In this document: one piece after another, positions 1-8,691 of the stretch
Layout of the letters: every line of letters begins with the position of its first letter
How positions within the stretch are numbered: the stretch's first letter is position 1
From: Cytobacillus eiseniae
GTDB lineage: Bacteria > Bacillota > Bacilli > Bacillales > Cytobacillaceae
Assembly (NCBI RefSeq): GCF_017874625.1
Contig: NZ_JAGIKZ010000027.1
Coordinates: 1 to 50,966, forward strand
Reading direction: 5' to 3'
DNA length: 50,966 nt
Program-made: the position numbers and the translations under genes
The notes under the pieces: generated by a model
The model's input: only the letters and a program-made list of their open reading frames with translations
The model's database searches: none
What the model was told of the DNA's origin: nothing

Positions 1-56
1 TCAATGCAAAAATAGTGTAGACTCTACTATGGTTAAGAATTAGTTTTCATGATAGA

Positions 57-81
57 CGGTGGCGGCGAGAAGCGCCGCCAT
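57..81. other. GC-rich hairpin at the window edge
   Basis: GGTGGCGGCG pairs with CGCCGCC(AT) around a short loop. No T-run follows on either strand, so I do not call it a terminator. It may belong to a gene lying left of the window. Confidence 0.35.
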
Positions 82-99
82 GTTGGTTTCCTAGATAAT

Positions 100-134
100 A
101 AAAAAACAGCTCTCATTCCTAAAGAATGGAGCTG
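100..134 (-). terminator. Intrinsic terminator of the LysM hydrolase gene
   Basis: Read on the minus strand, an 11-bp stem (CAGCTC and CATTC arms with one bulged base) is followed by seven T residues. It lies just past the stop codon at 141-143. Confidence 0.85.
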
Positions 135-140
135 CATTCA

Positions 141-740
141 TTATTTTGCAAAACGGTGCTTACCAATTTCGGCTGTAACTGTTTTTGATCTAAGCCATGT
201 ACTGCTTGTCAAGTCTGGGTTAAAGAAGAAGACAGATTCATTTTCCTTGCTGTTAAAGGCCAATGCTTCCTTTACTGCCTTTTTAGCACTACTATCTGCT
301 GGTTCTTGAATTGAACCATTATCAACGGGTTGAAATTGTCTTTTTTCATAGATGACCTCTTTAATCGTGTCTGGAAAGCGCTCATCCTCTACCCTATTCA
401 AGACAACTTGAGCAACAGCTACCTTTCCCTCGTACGGCTCACCTTTTGCTTCTGCATGGACGAGTCTAGCTAAGAGATCTTGCTCCGCATTTGTAATTGA
501 TTTTGGCAATATAAGTTTTTCACCCGTATGGATCTGTTCTGATTTTTTATGATTACTCTTCATTAATTCCTGTACTGATACCCCATATTCCATTCCAATT
601 TTGTTCAGTGAATCTCCTTTTTCAACTATATATACATTAACAGAATCTAATATTTCAGCATTCATATGATTATCATTAGAAAGGACAAAGTGGAATGAGA
701 GCATCATGAATCCTGCAAAAATAGCTGCAAGTTTTTTCAT
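141..740 (-). CDS. LysM plus SleB/CwlJ-type cell wall hydrolase
   Basis: A 199-residue secreted protein. The first ~20 residues form a signal peptide (MKKLAAIFAGFMMLSF). A LysM domain follows at about 36-80 (VEKGDSLNKIG...GEKLILP), then a Hydrolase_2 (SleB/CwlJ) domain to the C-terminus with LLARLVHAEAKGE and VAVAQVVLNRV. This family hydrolyses cortex or cell-wall peptidoglycan in Bacillus; LysM anchors it to glycan. The start at 740 was chosen because GGAGGAG lies about 5 nt upstream and the signal peptide begins there. A reading extended 24 codons upstream is open but lacks these marks. It is divergent from the thiamin operon. Whether it acts in germination or vegetative wall turnover cannot be told from sequence. 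Confidence 0.85.
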   Translation of the reverse strand: MKKLAAIFAGFMMLSFHFVLSNDNHMNAEILDSVNVYIVEKGDSLNKIGMEYGVSVQELMKSNHKKSEQIHTGEKLILPKSITNAEQDLLARLVHAEAKGEPYEGKVAVAQVVLNRVEDERFPDTIKEVIYEKRQFQPVDNGSIQEPADSSAKKAVKEALAFNSKENESVFFFNPDLTSSTWLRSKTVTAEIGKHRFAK

Positions 741-1027
741 TGTATCTCCTCCTTTTATTAAAAAACAAAAAGCACCAAGCTTATTAAATAATAAACAAAG
801 ATGCTTCTTCAACTAGCTTTTGAAATATCATTCGACTAACAATATATATAACCTTAACACAGTCTAATTACTACTTCTACCTACAAAAATATCCATAGAA
901 ATAGAGGGAAATATTGGATAAACACGATTTCACCCTAAACATTTAGTACATTTTTCTAGTAAAATGAAACTTATCTGTTATAATGGGTTAGAAATGAAAA
1001 TGCTTTATCATAATTGAATAGGCAGAA
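741..1027. other. Intergenic divergent promoter region
   Basis: There is no gene here. A TATAAT -10 hexamer on the plus strand at 979-984 suits transcription into the TPP riboswitch; the -35 is poor. Nothing else is recognised. Confidence 0.4.
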
Positions 1028-1116
1028 ATGTAGGGGAACCACTATTGGTTGAGATTTCATCTAAAAAAGATGATAACCCTTAGAACCTGATCTGGTTAGT
1101 ACCAGCGGAGGGAACA
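1028..1116 (+). promoter_or_regulatory. TPP riboswitch (THI element)
   Basis: The conserved parts appear in order: AGGGGAACC, then TTGAGA, an internal hairpin (ATCT...AGAT), ACCCTTAGAACCTGATCTGG, and the closing ACCAGCGGAGGGAA. This is the classical thiamin pyrophosphate aptamer. An intrinsic terminator follows about 30 nt later, so TPP binding should end transcription before thiY. It sits directly upstream of a thiamin-precursor transport operon, as expected. Confidence 0.97.
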
Positions 1117-1147
1117 TATTCTATAACTACTAATGTTAAGTATATAT

Positions 1148-1180
1148 GCGCCCAGGTTCCTGCCTAGGGCGTTTTTATTT
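1148..1180 (+). terminator. Riboswitch expression-platform terminator
   Basis: The stem GCGCCCAGG/CCTAGGGCG (one bulged A) is followed by TTTTTATTTT. It lies between the TPP aptamer and thiY and is the likely ligand-controlled terminator. Confidence 0.88.
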
Positions 1181-1237
1181 TGTTCAATTCCAGACACACT
1201 GGAGAAAATAAGAATAATACATCAGGAGGGTCAAAAG

Positions 1238-2239
1238 ATGAAAAAATGGATGGCAATGATGTGCACTGTTTTGCTGCTGGCCGGCTGTGGCACAACAAAT
1301 GAAGAAACAGCACCAGCTAAAGATGAAAAAAACAATCAGGAGCTTGATAAGGTAACTGTTGTCCTAGATTGGACACCAAATACAAATCATACTGGATTGT
1401 ATGTAGCTCAAGAAAAAGGATACTTTGCTGAAGAAGGACTTGACGTTGAAATCATTATGCCTGGGGAAGCTGGCGCTGATCAGTTGACCGCATCAGGAAA
1501 GGCAGATTTTGGCGTGAGTTATCAAGAAAGCATCACCCAAGCTCGTGTACAAGGAGTCCCGCTTGTTTCAATTGCAGCTGTGATTCAACATAATACTTCC
1601 GGCTTTGCCTCTCCCGTTGAAAAAAACATAACATCTCCTAAGGATTTTGCTGGGAAAACGTATGGGGGCTGGGGTTCACCTGTTGAGCAATCTGTTTTAG
1701 ATTCTTTAATGAAAGTTGAAAATGCCAATGTTGAAGATGTATCCATTATCAATATGGGTGATTCGGACTTTTTCACTGCTGTTAAACGCGACATTGATTT
1801 TGCATGGATATTTTACGGGTGGACAGGCGTTGAAGCTGAGCTACGTGGAGAAGAAATTAATATGGTTTATTTAACCGACTATAGTGAGAAGCTTGATTAT
1901 TATACGCCAGTACTCGCAACAAATGAAACAATGATTGCTGAGAATCCGGATACGGTAAAAGCATTCATTAAAGCCGCTTCCAAAGGATACAGTTTCACGA
2001 TCGAAAATCCAGATGAAGCAGCTCAAATCCTTTTAAAAGCTGCACCAGATTTAGATGAAGAGCTCGTGCAGAAGAGCCAAGAATGGTTAGCCCCATATTA
2101 TCAAGATGATGCTGCACAATGGGGTGAACAAAAGCTTGAGGTTTGGGAAAACTATGCAAGCTGGATGTTTGAAAATGGATTACTTGATAAAGAATTAGAA
2201 GCAGATCAAGCATTCACAAATGAATTTTTACCAGAGTGA
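1238..2239 (+). CDS. thiY: HMP/FAMP-binding lipoprotein of thiamin precursor ABC transporter
   Basis: A 333-residue solute-binding lipoprotein. The signal peptide ends in lipobox LLAGC (Cys17), followed by an acidic linker and an NMT1/THI5-like domain (VVLDWTPNTNHTGLYVAQEKG). ThiY proteins bind pyrimidine precursors of thiamin (formyl-aminopyrimidine or HMP) outside the membrane and hand them to ThiX/ThiZ. The start at 1238 has AGGAGGG 7 nt upstream; the longer upstream reading runs through the terminator and is not used. It is first in a five-gene operon under the TPP riboswitch. Family assignment rests on sequence character and context; the exact pyrimidine is inferred. Confidence 0.92.
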   Translation: MKKWMAMMCTVLLLAGCGTTNEETAPAKDEKNNQELDKVTVVLDWTPNTNHTGLYVAQEKGYFAEEGLDVEIIMPGEAGADQLTASGKADFGVSYQESITQARVQGVPLVSIAAVIQHNTSGFASPVEKNITSPKDFAGKTYGGWGSPVEQSVLDSLMKVENANVEDVSIINMGDSDFFTAVKRDIDFAWIFYGWTGVEAELRGEEINMVYLTDYSEKLDYYTPVLATNETMIAENPDTVKAFIKAASKGYSFTIENPDEAAQILLKAAPDLDEELVQKSQEWLAPYYQDDAAQWGEQKLEVWENYASWMFENGLLDKELEADQAFTNEFLPE

Positions 2240-2251
2240 GGAGAAGCAAAC

Positions 2252-2545
2252 ATGGCAAATGCATTAATAAGCATACAAATCATTCCAAAAACAAAAAATG
2301 GAGAAGATGTCATTCCCTATGTGGATGAAGCGATCCGTGTAATCGAAGAAGCAGGAGTCAAATATGAGGTACATCCGCTTGAAACAACAATGGAAGGCGA
2401 ATTAGAAGATCTATTAAAAATAATAACGAAGATGAATGAGAAAATGATTGAAAAAGGAAGCCGAAATGTCATTTCACAAGTAAAAATTTTGTATCAGCCA
2501 TCAGGAATTGAAATGAATGATTTGACGGAGAAATACCGATCATGA
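2252..2545 (+). CDS. Thiamin-binding MTH1187/YqgV-family protein
   Basis: A 97-residue cytoplasmic protein of the thiamine-binding (former DUF77) family, with the typical beginning ALISIQIIPK and the GVKYEVHPLETTMEG segment. Members fold as ferredoxin-like tetramers and some bind thiamin or its pyrimidine part. It lies 12 nt after thiY and overlaps thiX by four bases (ATGA), so it is translationally coupled within the operon. That placement supports a role in pyrimidine capture or sensing, which is an inference. B. subtilis YqgV is the nearest relative I recall. Confidence 0.85.
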   Translation: MANALISIQIIPKTKNGEDVIPYVDEAIRVIEEAGVKYEVHPLETTMEGELEDLLKIITKMNEKMIEKGSRNVISQVKILYQPSGIEMNDLTEKYRS

Positions 2546-3309
2546 GAAACATTTTATTAAAAGGATGGAGACCGGCATTGGTTCTCCTCTTTTTATTCAT
2601 TATATGGGAAATGGTCGTTAAATTAGCAGAGATTCCTGCTTGGCTGCTCCCTCCACCAACTGAAATTATCGAAGAAGCAATGACTGGGTGGAGTCTTTTT
2701 TCTGTTCATCTGCAATCAACCATACAGCTGTCATTACTTGGTTTTGTTATTGGCTCAAGCATTGGATTAATTACAGCCATTATTCTTCATCTTATTCCAA
2801 TTATAAGAGAATCCATTTATCCTTTATTAATTTTATCACAAAATATTCCAATCATCGTACTTGCTCCACTGTTAGTGATTTGGTTTGGCTTTGGATTAAT
2901 GCCAAAGCTGATAGTCATTACACTCGTTTGTTTTTTTCCAATTACGGTAGCAGCATTGGATGGCTTTAGGCAAACACCTAATGAGTTGAAGCATTATATG
3001 ATGATGGCTGGCGCAAATCGAGGCCAGCTCTTCTGGAAGCTCGAACTTCCTTACTCATTGCCTGCCGTATTTTCCGGCTTAAAAATCTCTGCAACGTACA
3101 GTGTAATGGGAGCTGTTATTTCAGAATGGCTTGGAGCTAAAAATGGAGTTGGCGTCTATATGACACTTGCCTCTTCCTCCTTTCGTACAGACCGAGTATT
3201 TGTCGCAATCCTATTTATTATGATCGTAAGTCTGATCCTATTTGCAATCATTCTATTAATAGAGCGCATACTTGTCCGCTGGAAAGCAAAGGAGGAGAAC
3301 AAAAAATGA
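2542..3309 (+). CDS. thiX: Thiamin precursor ABC transporter permease
   Basis: A 255-residue integral membrane protein of the binding-protein-dependent permease family, with about six hydrophobic segments. The cytoplasmic EAA-type loop is visible as MMMAGANRGQLFWKLELPYSLP (positions ~150-172), which docks on the ATPase. It overlaps the preceding and following genes by four bases each, as in a tightly coupled operon. With ThiY and ThiZ it would form the HMP/FAMP importer. Confidence 0.92.
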   Translation: MRNILLKGWRPALVLLFLFIIWEMVVKLAEIPAWLLPPPTEIIEEAMTGWSLFSVHLQSTIQLSLLGFVIGSSIGLITAIILHLIPIIRESIYPLLILSQNIPIIVLAPLLVIWFGFGLMPKLIVITLVCFFPITVAALDGFRQTPNELKHYMMMAGANRGQLFWKLELPYSLPAVFSGLKISATYSVMGAVISEWLGAKNGVGVYMTLASSSFRTDRVFVAILFIMIVSLILFAIILLIERILVRWKAKEENKK

Positions 3310-4049
3310 CTTTACTATCCATAGAAAATGTCTCAAAAAGCTTTGGCCAAAATGAAGTGATTCATGGGCTTAATTTACAAATCCAAGAAGGAGAATTTGT
3401 TTCGATCCTAGGTCCCTCTGGAAGTGGAAAAAGCACGATTTTCAATTTAATTGGTGGGCTGCTTACTCCTGAAGAAGGAACGATTCATTTACAGAATAAA
3501 ATCATTAATGGGCAACGTGGCTCAGTTAGCTATATGCCACAAACTCCTTCATTGCTTCCATGGCGAACGATTTTACAGAATGTAGTTCTTGGTCAAGAGC
3601 TACGAGGCACTACAAATATTGAGAAAGCACAGGAAATGATTCATAAAGCGGGGCTAGGTGAATATATTCATTCCTACCCACATGAATTATCAGGGGGGAT
3701 GAAGCAGCGAGTTGCTTTTATTCGTGCTCTTTTAAGTCCACAGCCTATCATTCTTCTTGATGAACCGTTTTCTGCACTTGATGAGCTTACAAGACTATCT
3801 ATGCAAAAATGGCTATTAAATATTTGGGAATCAAATAAGCGCACTGTTCTTTTTGTGACACATAATATTGAAGAAGCACTCTTTCTTTCAGACCGTATTT
3901 TAATCCTTTCCCAGCGGCCTGCATCTGTCATATCTGATCTGAAAGTTCCCTTTGATCGTCCGAGAAATGAAGAACTTGTACTTGAAGATCAATTTCTGGA
4001 AAGTAAGCGGGCGATCCACTACTCACTAAAAAGGAATGTATATGAATGA
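3306..4049 (+). CDS. thiZ: Thiamin precursor ABC transporter ATPase
   Basis: A 247-residue nucleotide-binding subunit. It has Walker A GPSGSGKST (36-44), signature LSGGM (128-132), Walker B IILLDEP (148-154) and switch His in FVTHNIEEA. Close to the SsuB/TauB/ThiZ branch. It couples ATP hydrolysis to import through ThiX. It overlaps thiX (ATGA) and the next gene (ATGA at 4046). Confidence 0.92.
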   Translation: MTLLSIENVSKSFGQNEVIHGLNLQIQEGEFVSILGPSGSGKSTIFNLIGGLLTPEEGTIHLQNKIINGQRGSVSYMPQTPSLLPWRTILQNVVLGQELRGTTNIEKAQEMIHKAGLGEYIHSYPHELSGGMKQRVAFIRALLSPQPIILLDEPFSALDELTRLSMQKWLLNIWESNKRTVLFVTHNIEEALFLSDRILILSQRPASVISDLKVPFDRPRNEELVLEDQFLESKRAIHYSLKRNVYE

Positions 4050-4819
4050 TACAAATGATCGATTCACATATTCACCTGGACCATTACACAGACGATGAGA
4101 TTGAAGAGGTAAATTCAAGTATATCAACGATTCAATCCCTAATTTCTGTATCCTTTAACTTAGAATCCGCGAAGAGAAATCTTCTTTTGTCTGAGAAATA
4201 TCCGAAGGTGAATCCTGCCTTCGGGTTTCATCCAGAACAGCCATTACTAACGAATGATGAACGAATGGAACTGCTCTCTTGGATTGAGTGCAATCAAGAA
4301 AAGATGATTGCAGTAGGTGAAGTCGGGCTGCCGTACTATTTACGACAAGAATCATCGAAACCGCTTCCACTTCAAGAATATATTGATCAATTGGAAGTTT
4401 TCATTGTGCTAGCCAAGAAATGGAATAAGCCAATCATTCTTCACGCCATATATGAAGACGCTCCTATTGTGTGTGATCTTTTAGAAAAGCATTCCATTCA
4501 GAAAGCCCATTTCCATTGGTTCAAAGGGGATCCCGTGACAATTAATCGCATCGCAGCAAATGGGTATTGTATTTCTTTTACTCCGGATATTGTATATGAA
4601 CAAGAAATTCAGGAGATCGCAAGCATATTTCCAATCGAACAAATGATGGTTGAAACAGATGGACCATGGCGATTTGAAGGTCCCTTTAAAGGGTTAATGA
4701 CACACCCAAATATGATGAATGAATCCATTGCCATCCTCTCTAAGATTAAAGAAATGCCGATTCAAGAAGTCTATAAACAGCTGCTTTATAATACGAGAAA
4801 ATTTTACTCACTTATATAA
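4046..4819 (+). CDS. TatD-family metal-dependent hydrolase in the thiamin operon
   Basis: A 257-residue TIM-barrel hydrolase. The N-terminal metal motif is DSHIHLDHY (His8, His10); GEVGLPYY, LHAIYEDAP, HFHWFKGDP and VETDGPWR are the later TatD landmarks. Characterised TatD proteins are DNases or amide hydrolases. It overlaps thiZ by four bases and is thus co-translated with the importer. In other bacilli the imported formyl-aminopyrimidine is deformylated by the amidohydrolase YlmB; a TatD-type enzyme at this place may do an equivalent step, which is inference. The ATG at 4055 (MIDSHIH) is an alternative start. Confidence 0.8.
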   Translation: MIQMIDSHIHLDHYTDDEIEEVNSSISTIQSLISVSFNLESAKRNLLLSEKYPKVNPAFGFHPEQPLLTNDERMELLSWIECNQEKMIAVGEVGLPYYLRQESSKPLPLQEYIDQLEVFIVLAKKWNKPIILHAIYEDAPIVCDLLEKHSIQKAHFHWFKGDPVTINRIAANGYCISFTPDIVYEQEIQEIASIFPIEQMMVETDGPWRFEGPFKGLMTHPNMMNESIAILSKIKEMPIQEVYKQLLYNTRKFYSLI

Positions 4820-4820
4820 A

Positions 4821-4850
4821 AAAAAAGCAGGATTTCTCCTGCTTTTCTAT
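4821..4850 (+). terminator. Bidirectional intrinsic terminator
   Basis: GCAGGA-TTTC-TCCTGC is flanked by A-run and TTTT. It ends the thiamin operon and also serves the minus-strand mini-genes. Confidence 0.85.
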
Positions 4851-4857
4851 TAATTAT

Positions 4858-4989
4858 TTATCTAAAACAAGCTGCGCCTACAATGATAAGAAGGATGAAA
4901 AGCACAACGATTAATGCAAAACCGCCGCCGTAGCTAGCTCCTCCACCGTATCCACAGCCGCCATACCCATAGCCGCCGTATCCATACAT
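4858..4989 (-). CDS. YjcZ-family sporulation mini-protein
   Basis: A 43-residue protein: a Gly/Tyr-rich head ([20 protein letters not shown]) followed by the hydrophobic run [20 protein letters not shown]. This is the YjcZ-family pattern found in Bacillus, several members of which are sporulation-induced. GGAGGAG lies about 7 nt upstream of the ATG. It is paired with a paralogue immediately upstream at 5035-5154. Confidence 0.85.
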   Translation of the reverse strand: MYGYGGYGYGGCGYGGGASYGGGFALIVVLFILLIIVGAACFR

Positions 4990-5034
4990 ATACTTTCTCC
5001 TCCTTGCTATTATAAATTATTTTATTCTACTTTT

Positions 5035-5154
5035 TTAGTAACCGTATCCTCCACCATAACCCCATGAAGCACCAATGATAATTAATAGGATAAACAATAC
5101 TACAAGTAGAGCGAAGCCTCCACCGTAACCAACGCCTCCACATTCATTTCCCAT
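5035..5154 (-). CDS. YjcZ-family sporulation mini-protein, second copy
   Basis: A 39-residue protein: MGNECGGVGYGGG, a hydrophobic core [16 protein letters not shown], and a Gly/Tyr tail WGYGGGYGY. The core is nearly the same as in the neighbour at 4858-4989, so the two arose by duplication. AGGAGG stands 8 nt before the ATG. Probably a small membrane-associated spore protein; role unknown. Confidence 0.85.
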   Translation of the reverse strand: MGNECGGVGYGGGFALLVVLFILLIIIGASWGYGGGYGY

Positions 5155-5251
5155 GTTCAAATACCTCCTTTGTTTGTTTCCATATATCCTATTCATTTAC
5201 CCTAGATTGTGCGATAGACGAATGCACAATTTTAGGTGCATCCACTACATG

Positions 5252-5278
5252 AAAAAAGAGACCCTTGTTGACAGGGCC
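5252..5278 (-). terminator. Terminator downstream of flotillin operon
   Basis: On the minus strand GGCCCT pairs with AGGGTC (one G-T) around a 7-nt loop, followed by TCTTTTTT. Confidence 0.65.
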
Positions 5279-5347
5279 CCTTTATCAAGGAGTTACTTTG
5301 GATTTTCCACGTCATTTTCATATTAAAAAATGGGCGGATTTCATTCT

Positions 5348-6877
5348 TTACTCTTGTTTATCTTCTACTTTTTCTTTATCTTTTAATTCCAGTGCCAAGT
5401 GATCTAGGCTTTCTCGAATATTTGATTTACCAGAGAAATTCTCCAATAGCTCTTTTACATCAATGCCAGATGATGCCTTCAAAGTTTCTTGCATCGTGGA
5501 CATAAGGTTTGTTGCATAGCTTGTCACTTTATTCGCCCCACCATTTGTCCCATCACTGCCAGTATCCACTACGGTAATTTTATCAATATTAGCTAATGGA
5601 CTAGCAACCTGTTTTGCATACTCAGGCAGCATTTCTAAGACCATATCCATAATCGCTGCGTGGCCATATTGCTCAAATGCCTCGGCAATTTTGCGCTTCG
5701 CTTCTGCCTCAGCAAGACCTTTCAGACGAATAATTTCAGCTTCTGTTTCCCCTTGTGCACGCTGTGCATCTGCTTTTGCAAGACCATCTGCTCGCACTCG
5801 CTCAGCTTCAGCCTTTGCTTGTGCTTCAATGCGATACTTATTCGCATCTGCCTCAGCAAATTGCTTTCTCTTTTCTGCCTCTGCTGCTTGCTCTACTGCA
5901 TAACGGTCTGCATCGGCTTTTTTCTTCACTTCAGAATCATATTGACGTTCTCTTCTCAAAATTTCTTTTTCTTCTAATTCAATTTGTTTTTGACGTTCAA
6001 TAATTTTAATTTGCATTTCCTGTTCTGTAACTTCTTGTTTCGATCGAGCCGTTTCTAAATCATAGGCTTGGTCCGCTCTCGCTTTTGCTACATCCTGCTC
6101 CCTGCGGTAATCTGCCATTTTCATTTGATTTTCTTTTTCCGCTTCTGCAATTTCAGTTGCTCTTTCAAGCTCTGCTCTCTGAGCGTCTTTAGCTGCTTCT
6201 GCCCGTTTGATACGCGTTTCCTTTTCAGCTTCTGCAGTTGCAATATCAGCATCTCGTTTTACTTGAGCAATTCTTGGTTTCCCTAATGAATCAAGGTAGC
6301 CATTTTTATCACGAACATCTTTAATCGTGAATGAAACAATAATTAGTCCCATTTTTGCAAGATCTTGTGAAGCAACACGTTGAACTTCTTGAGAAAACTT
6401 ATCCCGATTTTTGTAAATTTCCTCCACTGTCATTGAGCCAAGGATGGATCTTAAATGCCCTTCAAGCACTTCCTTCGCTTCATTTTCACGGTCTTCCTTA
6501 GATTTTCCAAGAAATTGCTCGGCAGCCGTAGCAATTTCACCTATGGAACCACCAATTTTTATAATGGCTGTTCCATCTGCCATGACCGGAACCCCTTGTT
6601 CCGTATATACTTCTGGTGTTGAAACTTCTAGTTTGCTAGATAAAAGACTTAATGGCTCTGCTTGTTGGAAAACTGGTAATACGAAAGTACCTCCACCACG
6701 GATGATTTTGATTTTATTCCCTGATTCATCTACATGCACATTTTTAGAACCTAAATAACTACCTGTAACAATTAATGCCTCATCAGGACCAGCTGTTCTG
6801 TATTTTGTAACAAAGACCCCTATTAAAGCAATTAGTAAAAAAGCAACAATTCCAATAACAATCCAAATTGTAAGCAT
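5348..6877 (-). CDS. floT: Flotillin-like membrane scaffold
   Basis: A 509-residue protein, the length I recall for B. subtilis YuaG/FloT. It has one N-terminal membrane segment (WIVIGIVAFLLIALIGVFVT), an SPFH/band 7 domain (~30-200), and a long Ala/Glu/Lys-rich coiled coil (~210-400, repeated EAEAEK and QAKAEAERVRA). Flotillins oligomerise in functional membrane microdomains and affect membrane fluidity, sporulation signalling and secretion. AGGGGGA precedes the ATG. It lies 15 bp after the NfeD gene, the standard YuaF-YuaG pair. Confidence 0.93.
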   Translation of the reverse strand: MLTIWIVIGIVAFLLIALIGVFVTKYRTAGPDEALIVTGSYLGSKNVHVDESGNKIKIIRGGGTFVLPVFQQAEPLSLLSSKLEVSTPEVYTEQGVPVMADGTAIIKIGGSIGEIATAAEQFLGKSKEDRENEAKEVLEGHLRSILGSMTVEEIYKNRDKFSQEVQRVASQDLAKMGLIIVSFTIKDVRDKNGYLDSLGKPRIAQVKRDADIATAEAEKETRIKRAEAAKDAQRAELERATEIAEAEKENQMKMADYRREQDVAKARADQAYDLETARSKQEVTEQEMQIKIIERQKQIELEEKEILRRERQYDSEVKKKADADRYAVEQAAEAEKRKQFAEADANKYRIEAQAKAEAERVRADGLAKADAQRAQGETEAEIIRLKGLAEAEAKRKIAEAFEQYGHAAIMDMVLEMLPEYAKQVASPLANIDKITVVDTGSDGTNGGANKVTSYATNLMSTMQETLKASSGIDVKELLENFSGKSNIRESLDHLALELKDKEKVEDKQE

Positions 6878-6892
6878 GTACTTTCCCCCTAT

Positions 6893-7417
6893 CTAATATT
6901 CATTGCGCGGCACAACAAAGAGCACACCGTCTTTCACATCGATTACAAGGACTTTTTTTCCTTCTTCTATTGTTGTATTATCAAAGCTCGAAGCAGGCTT
7001 AGATATCCTCCCACTAATGCTTTCAATCAGAATTTCTCCAAATCCATCTTGAGGTATTGGAATAATGACAGTAGCTATCCTCCCCTTTAATGATTCCTCT
7101 GTATATACGAGTGATTCCTCTGTATTTGCTAATGGTATAAGAACGAAAATATTTAATAATGTATCTAGTATTAGTGAGGTTAGAGCTGCAATAACAAAAA
7201 TGAGTACGCCATTCATCCCTGTTAACGATTCTAATAAATAGCCAATTGCGGATAAAAACGTAAAAAATGCAAGTACTAATACTGGATGGAGAAAGCCCGC
7301 TGCTTCTGATAACCCTTCAACCATATCTCCAAAAAATAAATATAGGATGATTAAACTACCGGAAATAACGAGTACATATAAATATAATGTTTGGATAGGT
7401 ATGCCAAACAGTTCCAT
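6893..7417 (-). CDS. NfeD-family membrane protein (YuaF-like)
   Basis: A 174-residue protein with three or four hydrophobic segments, then a C-terminal OB-fold (KGRIATVIIPIPQDGFGEILIE...VVPRNEY), as in YuaF. NfeD proteins accompany flotillins and help them act in the membrane. The start at MELFGIPIQ (7417) was chosen because GAGGGGGTGG lies just upstream and the length then equals YuaF; a longer reading to 7531 runs into the upstream terminator. Confidence 0.88.
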   Translation of the reverse strand: MELFGIPIQTLYLYVLVISGSLIILYLFFGDMVEGLSEAAGFLHPVLVLAFFTFLSAIGYLLESLTGMNGVLIFVIAALTSLILDTLLNIFVLIPLANTEESLVYTEESLKGRIATVIIPIPQDGFGEILIESISGRISKPASSFDNTTIEEGKKVLVIDVKDGVLFVVPRNEY

Positions 7418-7501
7418 AATACCACCCCCTCTTCCTAATCCTGCTATTTCTGGTACAGTATACTTACGAATGAAAGTCAGAAATGTTTCAAAAATTCCAA
7501 C

Positions 7502-7540
7502 AAAAAAATGCATGAAGAATAAATTCTTCATGCATTTTTA
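7502..7540 (-). terminator. Intrinsic terminator after the MIP18-type gene
   Basis: A perfect 13-bp inverted repeat (ATGCATGAAGAAT and its complement) with a 2-nt centre has A-run on one side and T-run on the other. It ends the gene at 7547-7861. Confidence 0.9.
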
Positions 7541-7546
7541 TTAAGC

Positions 7547-7861
7547 TTATCTATGAATACCTAGTGCCAGCTGTGCATAGCGGGACATGCGTTCTTTTGT
7601 CCAAGGTGGACTCCAAACAATATCCACTTCGACTTTCTTGATTTCCTCGATATTATCTAGAATCGCACTTTTCACATTGCTAACAATTTGACCTGCCATT
7701 GGACAGCCCATCGAAGTCATTGACATAACAATATGGACATCATTTCCTTCATTAATATTAACTTCATATACTAGTCCTAAATTTACGACATCAATGCCTA
7801 ATTCTGGATCTATTACTAATTCAAGCTCTTCATAAATTTTATCTTTTAGTAAGTTGCTCAT
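7547..7861 (-). CDS. MIP18-family Fe-S cluster assembly factor
   Basis: A 104-residue protein of the MIP18/DUF59 family (SufT/PaaD/YitW type). Motifs seen are VIDPELGIDVVNLGLVYEV, MSMTSMGCPM with the conserved reactive Cys, and VWSPPWTKERMS. These proteins help load iron-sulphur clusters. The ATG at 7861 with AGGAGG 7 nt upstream is preferred over TTG at 7864. It is monocistronic, closed by a strong terminator. Confidence 0.88.
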   Translation of the reverse strand: MSNLLKDKIYEELELVIDPELGIDVVNLGLVYEVNINEGNDVHIVMSMTSMGCPMAGQIVSNVKSAILDNIEEIKKVEVDIVWSPPWTKERMSRYAQLALGIHR

Positions 7862-7956
7862 CAATTTTCCTCCTGAATAATGAGATGAATGATGCTAATT
7901 GATATTCATTGTCATTATAAAGAATATCAAAAGAGGAGGAAGTGAATCACATCACA

Positions 7957-8691
7957 TTAAGCAAACTGCTTCCTAGCAAATTGTGACAAATATTGTGGAT
8001 TCAATCGACTATGCTGAGAAATTAAGTATGCCGATTTTGTTGCATTTTCTACTCTTAATGTATTTAACGCTTGAATCATCCCTTCTGCAGTTTCAATTCC
8101 GACCCCATGCCCAAAATAAAGTCCATTCCCAAGAATAACTGCATTTTCTCCTGTCCAAACGGGATGAGCATATTCAGGATTATAAAAATAAACAACGTCA
8201 CCAGGAATAAAATCTCTGCCTACTTTCGTAACTATGCTTAAATCGCGGTCATAATTCCAATCCCATACGAGAAGTCTTTGAAACAAAGTATTAAAATAAC
8301 TTGTCGCAATCGTATCCAGCACTGCTTTATAATAAATAACGACAATCGCTGTTGAACATTCAAATGCATACTCTTTACTATTCGTAAAAATATCTTCGAT
8401 GGCTTCAGACGGGAGGACCCACGAATTAAGTAAATAACCATACTTTGTTTTTGTCCAAATTTCAGGATTAAATTTGGAGGTTTGGAATGGCGCAAACTCT
8501 ACTGCACTCTCATGAAGATCTTTTGCAGCTTTAATAATATTACTCCTTAACTGAATATCAAATAATAGTTCATGAACTGAGTTATAGGAATGCATCATTG
8601 GGCTATTTTCCAATGCTGCATATATTTCTTTTTTCAACCCTTGAAATTGTTCGATCGCAGGTTTATCGTTATAATTGCTAATCAAAATCAT
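7957..8691 (-). CDS. tgl: Spore coat protein-glutamine transglutaminase
   Basis: A 244-residue homologue of B. subtilis Tgl, which crosslinks spore coat proteins through epsilon-(gamma-glutamyl)lysine bonds late in sporulation. The catalytic Cys is Cys112 in YAFECSTAIVVIYY. Other conserved blocks are DWNYDRDL, GDVVYFYNPEY and YFGHGVGI. Length is that of the family. Confidence 0.93.
   Translation of the reverse strand: MILISNYNDKPAIEQFQGLKKEIYAALENSPMMHSYNSVHELLFDIQLRSNIIKAAKDLHESAVEFAPFQTSKFNPEIWTKTKYGYLLNSWVLPSEAIEDIFTNSKEYAFECSTAIVVIYYKAVLDTIATSYFNTLFQRLLVWDWNYDRDLSIVTKVGRDFIPGDVVYFYNPEYAHPVWTGENAVILGNGLYFGHGVGIETAEGMIQALNTLRVENATKSAYLISQHSRLNPQYLSQFARKQFA

Noticed and set aside
49..309. 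Plus-strand 86-codon frame at the window start
   Set aside because: It runs through a terminator hairpin and lies antisense to the LysM hydrolase gene.
1133..1237. N-terminal extension of thiY to 1133
   Set aside because: It would start inside the riboswitch expression platform and displace the lipoprotein signal peptide.
5660..6758. Several plus-strand open frames opposite the flotillin gene
   Set aside because: They are mirror images of the Ala/Glu-rich coiled coil and lack ribosome binding sites.
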